Assembly (NCBI GenBank): GCA_034401135.1
Contig: JAWZSP010000004.1
Location: 1,302,001 to 1,366,000 of the forward strand
Reading direction: 5' to 3'
Length of the DNA stretch: 64,000 nucleotides
Source: Volutella citrinella
Lineage: Eukaryota > Ascomycota > Sordariomycetes > Hypocreales > Nectriaceae
Part shown: positions 1 to 10,139 of the stretch, one piece after another
How positions within the stretch are numbered: the stretch's first letter is position 1
Layout: the number at the start of each line of letters is the position of its first letter
The notes under the pieces: model-generated
What the model was told of the DNA's origin: nothing
Seen by the model: the letters and a program-made list of their open reading frames with translations, nothing else
Database searches by the model: none
Translations under genes and position numbers: made by a program

Positions 1-2301
1 TCCCAGCTCGGAAAGATAGCCTTCCTTCATGAGGTTAATCTCGAGTCGACGACCAAGCAGCGAGATGGTAGAGTGCGGGTAATCCATCAGCACAACTCGC
101 CCTGTGTCAGTGACGAATCGTCCAAACGTGCCCGCGGGTATTCGGTACGCATCATCTTCGATGCGTCTTCCCCTCCATGAAGGAGACAAGGAAATTAGGG
201 AGACATCCTGGAGGAGACAGAACGTGTTCGTGTTCTCGTCTTCCTGAACGAGTTCGTAGTCCTGGAAGGATGGAGAGAGAGTAAAGGTCAGGGTGGGGGT
301 TTTTCGGAGGAGATTAAGAATCATGTCGGATCGGTCGTCGTCAAAAACACTAGTCGCGCTGGCCAGTGTCCGGGCCATGGTGATAAAGGGCAGAAACTCG
401 TAAGGGTATCGATCGAGTGCTTGTTGAAAGAAAAACTCCAGGGCATATTCGTCATGGAGCATGGAAGCAACGACGTCCAGCTTCTCAGACAGGTCCTCTC
501 GGTCAGAGATGTCCCAATAGTCGCGACCAGCTGAGAGCACCGAAGACAGTGCACTGACAGGTTCCGACTGATAACCCACAAGTGGATACGAAACCTTGAG
601 GATTTCCAAGAAGACGATTCGGATACGCGAGCTGAGTAGTGGCGTTACGCTTCCCTCGTCAGATGGGCCCAGAGCAACAGACATGTTTGATATCACATCA
701 AAGACGCGGCCGTGTGCAGTGACTGCTGCAGCGAGCTGCTCTACAACGGCGAGGTCCTTGGAGTTGGTTGCATTCTCGAGGAATCCATCAAACCTGGATG
801 ATTCAATTGAGAATATGCTCCCTGAAGAATTCCTCCTGGTTGTGGGTCGGCTGGCTTCTCGTGTTTCAAATGTCTCACGGGAAGTCTGTTGCTGCAGAGT
901 ATCTCGAATCTCCGACCTGCTCTGGTAGGAAACGTTCATGCGGTGAAGTAGCAAAGTCCATGCGAAAATGACGGGAGCAGCACTCTCGCAGTCGAATTCT
1001 GCAGCATTCAAGATGCTCTTGTGGACCTGCTCGAGAACATCGGAGGAGAGCAAGTAAGTGTTGTAGGATGCATCCGCTTGCGTCGGGTCCTCTTCGCGTT
1101 CGGAGAGATATGTAAGTGACCGAGCAGGTTTCAGCAATATCAAAGACACTGCTGCAGAGAGAGTCTTCAGTGGCAGTACCAATGGAGCAATAGTCTCGTG
1201 GATCTAGATACTAAGTCAGTTTCGTTCACGGAACACCTTGGATGGAACTAACCGGCTGAACAGCATCGAAAAATCGGTAAATCTCCATGAGAGAAAACCA
1301 TTGACTAACGGTGCTGGAAGGGGCAAACTCGCTGCCGAAGCTATCCACAATTTGGAAAACCACAGAGAGCGAGTGAACTGCCTCTGTAAGCAAAGTCCTG
1401 ATCCATTCCAGTTCCACTTCATCATTGACCCATTTCTCGTCCGTTACGGATTTGATTCCGGCCTCGATGCGACTCATTGAATCGGTCAACACTTGCAAAT
1501 AGGCTGGGAGAAGAGGCCCGGCGGTGTCCCGTGACAGTTGCTTAAGTCCATATTGAGCAGCCAACTTATTGTTGCCCTTGACAAACGTAGGCAGTCGCCC
1601 AAAGACCTTTAAAGAGGTGACATAATCCGCAGTCATCATGAAATAGCGTCTCTCGGCAAGGTATGTGTCGAAAAGTCGGCGCTGTCGGGTTTCGGTCTTC
1701 TCAAACTGGGTCCAAATCTCCTCAGCATCGAGAGCCGCTCCGGCGCCGAGATCAGCCATCAATGCCGATCCCTGGCCGTTGGCGAGACCGGCCGCTTCCT
1801 GCAGATTTATCGCATCCTGGGCCGAAAGAGGGCCGGTCAAGTGGCGGGCTGGGCGGGACTGATACTCGATGACAACTGCGCGCAAGGCGGCCACGAGGTT
1901 GATTTTGGCATTTTTGCTTAGCCATTCCGCATCCTTCTTCATCAAGTCGATATTGAACTGGTTATCGGGGCTTGCGGGGACGTGAATCGGCGCAGTCTTT
2001 GTTTCGAAATCTTTCCTTGTAGTGTCGTCGGCGGGCGAGAAGGTAGAAGTGGGATCAGCAAGGAGCTGGTGGACATGGTCGTCGCTCAAGAACTCGACAA
2101 CAGCCAAGCTGGAAGAGCGTTGGCCGGATTCATCAGCTAGCGCTGTAGCGATGAGCTTCCATGATCTGTAAAATATGCAGTCAGTTGCATGTTGCGGCTC
2201 AAGCTTTGGATGCTGCTTTTGTATACTCACAGAAGAACCCGCTCCCCGGTCAGGCATTTTTCCAGGGAGGGAAAATAGACGCGATCGGCCACCGGCGCCA
2301 T
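1..2301 (-). CDS. nup188: Nucleoporin Nup188, N-terminal part (runs off left edge)
   Basis: This is a large scaffold nucleoporin of the inner ring of the nuclear pore complex, a helical-repeat protein binding Nic96/Nup93. Read on the minus strand, exon 1 is 2301-2231, exon 2 is 2165-1253 and exon 3 is 1203 to beyond position 1. Introns 2166-2230 (65 bp, GTGAGT donor) and 1204-1252 (49 bp, GTTAGT donor) are removed. The visible 729 codons stay open. The first exon encodes a short leader ending in GERVLL and splices into SWKLIATAL, then a segment with EFLSDDHVHQLLADP and KDFETKTAP, which I recognise as typical of fungal Nup188. Fungal Nup188 is usually about 1,800 residues, so well over half lies outside the window. 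The gene is divergent from trpC, 461 bp away. The family call rests on remembered sequence patterns. Confidence 0.85.
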
Positions 2302-2762
2302 TACAACGAGCGTCTGGAAGGCGACAGTGGCTTGCGATGCATCACCTTGAGGCTGGGGATGCAAAGTCAAGCTTGTTGACGCGCTGGTTGGTCGCGATGA
2401 GCTCAGGCTGGCCCAGGCAACTTTTTGGTAGAGCTCTGGCGACTGCCGAAGTTGAGCCGGCCAATTGCTTTGTTCGCTTGCCTGCACAAAGCCACCTCCG
2501 GACCAAAATCGGCCATGTAACAAACGGGGCGCACTGTGTCTGGTGGGGTATTGTCGCAGGCTGTCTACAGTGCTATTTGAAATCCAGGACTGCCTACTAG
2601 CTTCAAGTGGCCACTCATGGTGTCTCTGATTTCAGAAAATATCTAGGAAGGGAGCAGTGAGTCACTTCCTTCCCTCGACAGCTTCATCAGCTATTCTATT
2701 TGCCTGTCCAATCCCTTCAAGCGGTTTTAAAGGAGATAGCTGAACCAAAAGAGTCGGTCAAA
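2302..2762. promoter_or_regulatory. Divergent promoter region between NUP188 and trpC
   Basis: This 461-bp stretch separates two divergent start codons and must contain both promoters. Open frames here are short and unsupported. The one clear motif is a TGAGTCA element close to trpC, listed separately. No TATA box or other convincing element was found. Confidence 0.6.
2658..2664 (+). promoter_or_regulatory. TGAGTCA element (GCN4/CPC1/CpcA-type site) upstream of trpC
   Basis: The heptamer TGAGTCA matches the cross-pathway-control recognition element TGA(C/G)TCA bound by Gcn4-family bZIP activators (CPC1 in Neurospora, CpcA in Aspergillus). It lies 99 bp before the trpC start codon. Fungal tryptophan genes are classic targets of this regulator, so induction under amino-acid starvation is a reasonable inference. 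Confidence 0.65.
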
Positions 2763-5095
2763 ATGGCTTCTGCGGGCATCATCGATCACTCGCCTCAGCA
2801 CGCAGACCCGTCCCCCCCCATCCCCACCGCATCCAACCTGATTCTCATTGACAACTACGACTCATTCACCTGGAACATTTATCAGTACCTCGTTCTAGCG
2901 GGAGCCACTGTCCATGTGTACCGCAATGACAAGATTACTGTGGACGAGGTCATCGCGAAAAACCCAACCCAGATCCTGATTAGCCCTGGTCCTGGTCACC
3001 CCGAGACCGACTCCGGAGTGAGCCGTGATGTGATCCGCCACTTTGCTGGCAAAGTGCCCATCATGGGCGTCTGCATGGGACTGTCAGTTTATCCCTTATT
3101 CTGCGTGCTACTATATTCTAACACTGGACTCCCAGCCAATGTATGTTTGATGTCTACGGCGGTGTGGTCAACTCGGCTGGCGAGTGGCTCCATGGCAAGA
3201 CTTCGCCCCTGACCCACGACTCCAAGGGAGTGTTCGCCGGTCTCAAGCAACAGGTTCCAATCACCCGGTACCATTCTCTTGCTGGTGATCGCTCAACCCT
3301 CCCCGACTGCCTCGAGGTCTCTGCCTGGGTCGACAAGCCCGATGGTTCCCCTGGCATCATCCAAGGTGTCCGCCACAAGACCTACACCGTCGAAGGCGTC
3401 CAGTTCCACCCCGAGAGCATCTTGACTGAAGGTGGCCGAGCCATGATTGAGAACTTTCTCCACATGCAGGGAGGCACCTGGGAGGAAAACGCCAGGCTAC
3501 AGGAGCAGGTGCCGACAAGGCCAAACACAACGGCGTCAAAGCCGAAGACCAACATCCTGCAACAGATTTATGCCCATCGAAAGGCCGCTGTGGAAGAGCA
3601 GAAGCAGATCCCGTCCCAAAGATTTTCCGACCTCCAAGCCGCGTACGACTTGAATGGCGCTCCCCCTCAGATTCCCCTTGTCAGCCGACTGAGGCAGAGC
3701 CCTTTCGACGTCGCTTTGATGGCCGAGATCAAGCGAGCCTCTCCTTCCAAGGGCATTTTTGCCCTCGATATCAGCGCTCCGGCTCAGGCTCGAAAGTATG
3801 CCCTTGCCGGAGCTAGCGTGATTTCGGTTCTCACGGAGCCCGAGTGGTTCAAGGGAAGCATCGAAGATCTCCGAGCTGTCCGACAGGTATTGGACGGCAT
3901 GCCCAACAGGCCCGCAATTCTTCGAAAGGAGTTTGTGTTTGACGAGTACCAAATCCTCGAGGCGCGATTGGCAGGCGCGGACACAATTCTCCTCATTGTG
4001 AAGATGTTGGAAACCGAGCTGCTCGAGCGGCTATACAAGTATTCGCTCTCGCTAGGGATGGAGCCCCTAGTTGAGGTGCAGAACGCTGACGAAATGACCA
4101 TTGCCATCAATCTTGGCTCCAAGGTGATTGGCGTCAACAACCGCAACCTCGAAAGCTTTGAGGTTGATATCAACACAACCGGCCGACTTCGCAGCATGGT
4201 CCCAGAAACTACCATCATCTGCGCGCTTAGTGGCATCAACACTTACGATGATGTACTAATGTGCAAGAAGGATGGCATCAACGCTGTCCTTGTCGGTGAA
4301 GCCATCATGCGTGCACCTGATGCCAGCATCTTCATCTCTGAGCTCTGCTCGGGATCCGCCCCTTCAGAGAAAAAGGCACCAGCTCAGCCCTTGCTCGTGA
4401 AGATCTGTGGAACTCGCAGCGCAGAAGCCGCGACAAAGGCCGTGGAGTCAGGCGCAAACTTTGTGGGAGTGTGTCTTGTCCCAGGGGCCAAGCGATGCAT
4501 CTCTCACGAGACAGCACTTGAGATCTCCAACGCAGTGCACTCCTCTACAGCCACTCACACGCCATCCCCTGCGGATGTGCCAGTAGTGGCCAAGGGCGCT
4601 GACTTCTTTGCCTCTGCTCCGGAGAGGCTGAGCAGCAAGCGGACCCAGCTGGTAGGCATCTTCCAGAACCAGCCGCTCGCGGAGGTTCTCGAGAAACAGA
4701 AACTCTACAACCTCGACCTGGTGCAACTCCACGGCGAAGAGCCTATCGAGTGGGCCGGCCTCATTCCTGTCCCCGTTATCCGCGCCTTCAAGCCTGGCCA
4801 CATTGGAATTGGGCGCCGGGGGTACCACACTATCCCCTTGCTCGATTCCGGCGCCGGATCTGGCAAACTCATCGATGTCTCCAAGGTCAAGGCCATCCTG
4901 GAGAACGACCCCGAGCTTCGGGTGTTCCTCGCCGGTGGGCTGAACTCTGACAACGTTGCAGAGGCTGTGAAAGCACTCGGTCCCCTCAGCGAGCGCGTCG
5001 TTGGAGTGGACGTGAGCAGCGGCGTTGAGGAAGATGGTAAGCAGAGTCTGGCTAAAATAGAGGCATTCGTGAAGGCAGGAAAAGCAATTCGATAG
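2763..5095 (+). CDS. trpC: Trifunctional tryptophan biosynthesis protein TrpC (glutamine amidotransferase / IGP synthase / PRA isomerase)
   Basis: A 759-residue cytosolic enzyme supplying three tryptophan-pathway activities. Exons are 2763-3082 and 3136-5095; the 53-bp intron (GTCAGT...CCCAG) falls just after the amidotransferase nucleophile motif GVCMGLQC. Residues 25-230 or so are the class I glutamine amidotransferase that feeds ammonia to anthranilate synthase component I, with nucleophile Cys104 and the HPE motif at His198/Glu200. Residues about 247-515 are indole-3-glycerol-phosphate synthase, with the motif [11 protein letters not shown]. Residues about 527-759 are phosphoribosylanthranilate isomerase, starting at [10 protein letters not shown] and ending with GGLNSDN and GVDVSSGVE. 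The ATG at 2763 has a good context (AAAATGG), and no in-frame ATG lies upstream in the open frame. Length and domain order are standard for filamentous ascomycetes. Confidence 0.95.
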
Positions 5096-5489
5096 GCGTG
5101 AAAATAGAAATTTATTCGTCTTCTACCAAGTGGCGGAACAGGGTCTCTCGTATCTCAAGTCGTCGACGATGGGTGAAACGTGCAATGAAGGCGCTGCGCA
5201 GCGATGATTCAGTGTCCTCACAAGCCGGGTTTCTTTTCGGGGAAGTTGTCAAGGCCGTGGTGCACCTCCGGGGTGCTTCATCTCAACTGCTCATTTTCTC
5301 CCATCTCGCCGCCGCCATCCTTGCGCATATACAGCCACAATTCAACCAATTGCAACTGTTCTAACCATTCAGAACTCTTTGGGCCTTGGTATCTTTTGTT
5401 GTGCTTCTCGTCTTGATGCCTTTTCGAGCATCTCGACATCTTTGAGGGCCTCATTCTCGCAGCCACCTGAGGGTGCAATTGCCATCATC
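5096..5489. other. Intergenic, trpC terminator to BRCT gene promoter
   Basis: This 394-bp gap lies between two plus-strand genes. Open frames across it are short and simply run into the next gene. It should hold the trpC 3' end and the promoter of the BRCT gene. No specific motif is recognised. Confidence 0.5.
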
Positions 5490-6889
5490 ATGCCCCGACA
5501 GATCTTCAGAGGGCGTACAATAGCTGTTGCTGGGCCGCTTCCAGGCCAGCTGACTGTCGACAATTTGAAACGATGGACGTCTCTTCGTCGGGGCCGTTTC
5601 GTAGACGACTTTGATGATACTGTCACACATCTCCTTTGCACACGAGAGCAGTTTGACAAGCGTGTTCCCAGAGGTACGTCAGGTGCCCCCGTGGCATGGT
5701 CACAGAGCATAGTATCGCCAATTTCAACGTTCTCATGTATTTTCACAGTCAAGGATGCTCTTAGGAACAAACGACGCTGCCACATTGTCCACTGTGACTG
5801 GTTCGAATTTTCCGCCGCCGAAGAGAAGAAGCTCCCAGAGGCGGAGTACTCGATGAGAAACATCCTTGCCAAACAAAAGGCCAAAGAACGAGAGAGGGAA
5901 CGGATCGAAAAGGGGAAGAGGGACGGGGAGAAGTTTGTCAACACAAGTACGGCGTATCCTTGTTCCATTATGGATTCTTCTTGACTGACCTAGAAAAGAC
6001 ATGTTTCACATCTACATTGATCGTGAGTTCTTTGCCTATCAGGTTGACATAACTCGCGAGGACGAGTCTGCCGGTGAACTAGGGCAAAGGTACACTCTCT
6101 GTGTAAGCCGTGTGCTCTTTCACCACCAAGTATTGCCGTTTCCTGTGCTAAGATCGGGGTCAGCTCTGGGAATCCAACGCGAAGCCTCATCTGTATTGGT
6201 TCACAGCCAAGTTCCTCAAGAAGAAGGGCAGCAGCCAGCCCAGTTACCTTCGTCCCAGCCCTTGCTCGGGTAAGTGGCGCGACGAAATGGACCACTTCCA
6301 GTCCTTTTTCCTAACCAAGACCGGCATCGCTTGGGAAGACCGCGTGGTCAAGGAGAAGACGATGCCTGGCGATTTCTTCCAGTACTCGCCACCGGTACGT
6401 GTCTTTTTTTTTCTTCTTTTTAATGAGATCTTACTCAGACGTTCTTAGATTGGAGGCAAGCCGGTTGGGCGCCGCCTCAGATTCAGCTACGATTATTGTC
6501 GCGAGCTCAACGCAAACCTACGCGGGCTGCCGTGGCCACCACCTGAGCCTGCCATGGAGTCGGATGCTACTACCAGCGGCTGGTATCCAGCCTCTCAAGG
6601 GGATGGTTGTGAACCGGCAGAAGCTACTCCCAGCGAAGGGCACGCAGACTCTCCACGGGGCGATAGGGAACCCTCGGCGAATGCTTCACCAGAACCTGAT
6701 GTGGTTCCAGGGGCAGAGGTCATGGAGGGTATTCAGCATCCAGAACTAGAGAATGCAGGTTCCGAGTCTGAAGCCAGCTCATGTGCAGGAGCATCTGAAG
6801 CAGACTCGCCCAACTCGCCGTTGACAGAGTCGTCTTCGTTGGCCTCTGACACCCAGAGCCCGCCTCCCATCCGGCATGCGTCTGAATGA
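5490..6889 (+). CDS. BRCT-domain protein of unknown function, fungal-conserved
   Basis: Five exons (5490-5673, 5749-5946, 5999-6102, 6164-6394, 6449-6889) join to 385 codons. The four introns are 52-75 bp with good donors (GTACGT, GTACGG, GTAAGC, GTACGT). Residues about 4-85 look like a single BRCT domain: IFRGRTIAVAGPL at the start, VTHLLCT in the middle, and HIVHCDWFEFSA carrying the conserved C-terminal Trp. A basic, strongly charged helix rich in K, E and R follows. Then comes a second conserved-looking block with LWESNAKPHLYWF and FLKKKG, a WEDRVV segment, and GRRLRFSYDYC before LRGLPWPP. The last 135 residues are acidic, Ser/Pro-rich and probably disordered. BRCT domains usually bind phosphopeptides in DNA-damage or chromatin complexes, but nothing here identifies the partner. 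Confidence 0.8.
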
Positions 6890-7021
6890 ACAAGGGAGCT
6901 GCTGGTCTTGGGCATCCATTTCATTTGCCTACAGTTAGAATACATCGCTAGCCAGGGTTCCGTTGATATCATAATACACGTATGCCGTCCCAGGTCGCTT
7001 CGCCCAACCTCACATCTGCCC

Positions 7022-8187
7022 CTACCGAAGCCGCAGCTTGGGCATGACAAACACGAGCAGCACCAGCCCGACCATCATTCCGTATACCCACGCATAGAGA
7101 ATCATCCGTCCCCACCAGCTCTTTCCCTCTGTCATTTTCCTCAGCGTCCCCATGCGACCACGCGCCGCTTCCATGCCCTGTTCCGTCTTGTCCATCCCGT
7201 CGCCCGCCCTGTCCAGCACATCCTTGTCCGCCTCGAGTGTGCTGGCGAAGCGCTGGGAGCTGGCTTTCAGGGCCGCGGCTATGCCAAGGATGGATTCCGA
7301 CAGTGCATCCTGCTCGGCGCGTTGATGGTCCAGGATAGCCTCGGCCGTGGCCGTTGATGCCTGCGGACTTGCCGTCTTCCGCCTGTTGGCAAAGAGTGCT
7401 GCGCGTGCTGTGGTATGTGTGGAAGGCTCCTGGGGCGATGATTTGGCGCTCCCTCGGGTCCGAAGGTCTTGTGTGACTTGTGTAGGTTCGGGCTGGGCTG
7501 TCGGTTCGGGAGCAGGGACGGGTGCGGGTGGTGAGGTGGGTGCTGGTACCGACTGTGCCGGCTGTGGCTCTGGAGGGGGGGTGTCGACCGCCTGGTCCGC
7601 AGCTTCTGCCCTATCTTCCTCGTCTTGACTTGAGCTTTCGGTCGCTACATGTGTTGAAATAGAATCGGCCATGCTGTCGCTCGGCGTGGGTATGATGTCG
7701 CCCAGTAGGTCTTCTTCGTCTGAGCTGCCTTCGTCGTCATCCTCGTCGTCGAGAGCCATCTGCAATCCCGGTCAGTCGAAGATTACTCCATGATATTGCG
7801 CGATCCATACCTGACGAAAGTCCTCCAGCCGGTCCAGCAGCAATTCCACCACCTCTCTCTTGTTGTTCAGGTCGCTCTGCACCTCGGACCTGCGCCCCGG
7901 CGCCTTGATCCCAAGTGCATCATGTTCCAGCTTCGTAAGCGCATTTCTTGCATATTCGACATTCTAGAGGATACAGAGTCAATAGAATTCATGGTCGACG
8001 TGGAATGCGGTCTCACAGATGCGACTCGCGCCCGTTCAAAGGAAGAAGCTCGTAGCCGTCGCTCGCGTTCTCCGTCTGCATGTAGGATCGCCTCCTGGAG
8101 TTGATGAAGGGTACGACCCAACTGCGCAGAGGCTACATCAATCCCATTGCTACGGGCAGCGCCCGGCGCTTGCGATAGTCGTGCCAT
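7022..8187 (-). CDS. use1: Use1-type SNARE of Golgi-to-ER retrograde transport
   Basis: A tail-anchored membrane protein of 353 residues. Minus-strand exons are 8187-8017, 7963-7811 and 7759-7022; introns are 53 and 51 bp with GTGAGA and GTATGG donors and AG acceptors. The N-terminal part has a helical block, then NVEYARNALTKLEHDALG and a Leu-rich helix, the pattern I associate with the Use1 family. The middle (about residues 120-230) is acidic and then Pro/Ala/Ser-rich, likely disordered. A SNARE-like coiled coil follows around SILGIAAALKASSQRF to RMGTLRKMT, and a single hydrophobic segment (residues about 328-346) ends the protein. Yeast Use1 acts on the ER with Sec20, Ufe1 and Sec22, and carries Asp rather than Gln at the zero layer; an Asp-rich stretch (LEADKDVLD) is at the right place here. 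Tail-to-tail with the BRCT gene, 132 bp apart. Confidence 0.8.
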
Positions 8188-9150
8188 GGTGACGGGGGGA
8201 TGAGTAGAGACTTGGGGTGAAAGTCTCATGAGTGACGTGTGCCATTAAAGCTACAGGGTGTCGAGGGCCAAGTGTGGCTGAAGCTCTTTAACGCCACATA
8301 TGCGGGACGCTGTCTTGTGACCAGATGGTGGTAAAGTTACCATAAATGTAGCATATCAAAGAAAGAATACTTAGTCAATCAGGTAATTTTTATCCTGACG
8401 GGAGTAATGAATAATTGTCCAAGGAGAGTTGCATCGGAGAACACTATTTGATTGTAGGCTGTTGTCGTCTTTGCAATAGTGAATGTGTTGTGCAGCACGG
8501 AGATGCACTTGCTAGTACTTCTAAGGTGGCAAGACATCACAAACACCAGATGCCGGTCAACACATCTAGCGCACAACACCAAGCCCCCAGTTTCTGAGAA
8601 ATACTGTTTAGCTATTTTGCATCTAATTCGCGCCTTTTGCCGATAACTACTGGGCTTATTACGCGGATCATCTCGATCCCTCACCACTACCCTGCACTTG
8701 ATATAATGCTTTGGTTTCAAAACCATGGTATTAATTCGTATATAGCCTCACTTTCAGATCACTGGCGGGAGTACTTGCAGAGAAAAGCAAAATGAAAGCA
8801 ACGCTATAAACTACCGACTCACATGGCCATTGCTCCCCAATGAGTATCGTCTTGACGCTAGTCTCCTCATCAATCGGGCTGTCATTCGCATGTCGGAAGG
8901 GCACTGCTCAACTACCGACTTCATAGTACGTTCTGGTGCGCCTATCCCCCGTTTGATATCCGCCGTGTTCTAAGCGTGAGTGCGTTCAACCCCACGCTGG
9001 GCTGTCGGGATACGGGGGCCAGTTGTAGAAAGGTGTCGCATAGTATATGTGAGGGAGCAACAGATGGCTTGCCCCAGACAGTAGCTGATCCAGGTTGTGT
9101 GCGAATCAACACAGCGATGAGTCGTCTCAGGCTTTCGTCGGTCCTCCGTT
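8188..9150. other. Intergenic, USE1 promoter and CWC21 3' region
   Basis: A 963-bp gap between two minus-strand genes, somewhat more A+T-rich around 8330-8780 than the flanking genes. It should contain the USE1 promoter next to 8188 and the CWC21 3' end next to 9150. Open frames within it are short and of random-looking composition. Nothing else is recognised. Confidence 0.5.
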
Positions 9151-9725
9151 TCAATCCTTGGTATCCCTCGAAGCCTCGCCTTCTTCCTCCTCCTCCTTGG
9201 CCGCATTGCGCAGCCTCTCCTCCTGTCTCTTCCAATGGCCACCTTCCTCGTAGTCGGCACTGATTTTGAGTGCCCTTCGCAGGCGTTCGCTCTCCTTGAT
9301 CTTGGCGTCGGCCATTTCGTGGACCTGGTGTTGCTTGAAGGTCTTCCGCGGGCCCCCACCCTTGCGCCCTGAGTTCATCTCTGCAAGAAGCTTCTGGCGA
9401 AGTTCGTCACATTGGCGGTCGATTTCTTCTTCGTCAACCCTTTGCTACGTTAGCACAATTGGAACCAAGGCAGGCCATCAGTGTTGGTAGCTCACTCTTC
9501 TTCCTCCAACTTGTCTCTTAGATCAAACACCTTGACCTCTACCTCGCGTTTTCGATCGTGCTCAAGGATCCCCTTGTCGGGCTGGCGCTGCCTATGGCGC
9601 AAGCTGTCCAGGTCCTTGGGGTACGGGGCGCCATAGTCCCGAGGCTTGATATGAGCAAGGTTGCGCTGGACGTAACCAGAGGTACCACTTCCACGGGGGG
9701 TGGAAAGACCAACGTTGTCGGTCAT
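9151..9725 (-). CDS. cwc21: Pre-mRNA-splicing factor Cwc21 (SRRM2-like cwf21 domain)
   Basis: A small spliceosomal protein of 172 residues. Minus-strand exon 1 is 9725-9496 and exon 2 is 9439-9151, with a 56-bp intron (GTGAGC...AAAG). The N-terminus begins [20 protein letters not shown] and continues with [15 protein letters not shown] and [15 protein letters not shown], the cwf21-domain pattern near the active-site face of the Prp8/Cwc2 core. The second exon encodes [20 protein letters not shown] and [13 protein letters not shown], the family's basic, charged tail, which ends in an EEEEE stretch. Yeast Cwc21 is the short relative of human SRRM2; the protein here lacks any long SR-rich extension, as usual in ascomycetes. 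It shares a 414-bp divergent promoter with CDC123. Confidence 0.88.
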
Positions 9726-9730
9726 GGCTC

Positions 9731-9737
9731 TGACTCA
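9731..9737. promoter_or_regulatory. TGACTCA element next to CWC21
   Basis: A perfect Gcn4/CPC1-type heptamer located 6 bp before the CWC21 start codon on the minus strand. It may lie in the leader rather than act as an upstream activating site. Function is inferred from the motif only. Confidence 0.35.
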
Positions 9738-10002
9738 GCTGAACCGAAGCTGTAGCTGTGACGCGTCTGTAGAAGCCCAAAAACCGTCGCGTAGTGAGCG
9801 AAGGAGCCAGGGTTGTTGAAGACGAGACCAAGATGAGCGTCCAGCATGTTGTTGCTTAGTGGGGCTGGTGACGCAGGGTCTGGAAGGCGGTGAGGGCGCT
9901 AGGCCGATAATGGCTGGCAGAATCGATAAGATGGTGGGGTAAAAAGTGCCCGCGCAGTGCTACTAAGCAAGGGAAAGAAATCGAGGTGGGATGAATAAGT
10001 TG

Positions 10003-10009
10003 TGACTCA
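10003..10009. promoter_or_regulatory. TGACTCA element upstream of CDC123
   Basis: A second Gcn4/CPC1-type heptamer, 130 bp upstream of the CDC123 start codon, a distance typical of functional upstream activating sites in fungi. Function is inferred from the motif and its position. Confidence 0.4.
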
Positions 10010-10139
10010 AGGACACCAGACCAGTGCATCCCCAGACGAAGCCCCCTCGTCTCGTGACTATTTGACTGAGCATTTAATGCCATGGGGCCCTGTCCATCTT
10101 GAATTTGAACTTTCAGCATCATACATCAACCAAGAAACA

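Larger units (their letters stand above)
9726..10139. promoter_or_regulatory. Divergent promoter between CWC21 and CDC123
   Basis: This 414-bp region lies between two divergent start codons. It contains two TGACTCA elements, one near each gene. The plus-strand frame of CDC123 is open upstream from about 10002, but the ATG at 10140 is preferred as the coding start. Confidence 0.6.

Noticed and set aside
2700..2762. Upstream in-frame extension of trpC from a TTG codon
   Set aside because: There is no ATG in this extension; the ATG at 2763 has a good context and the family N-terminus follows it.
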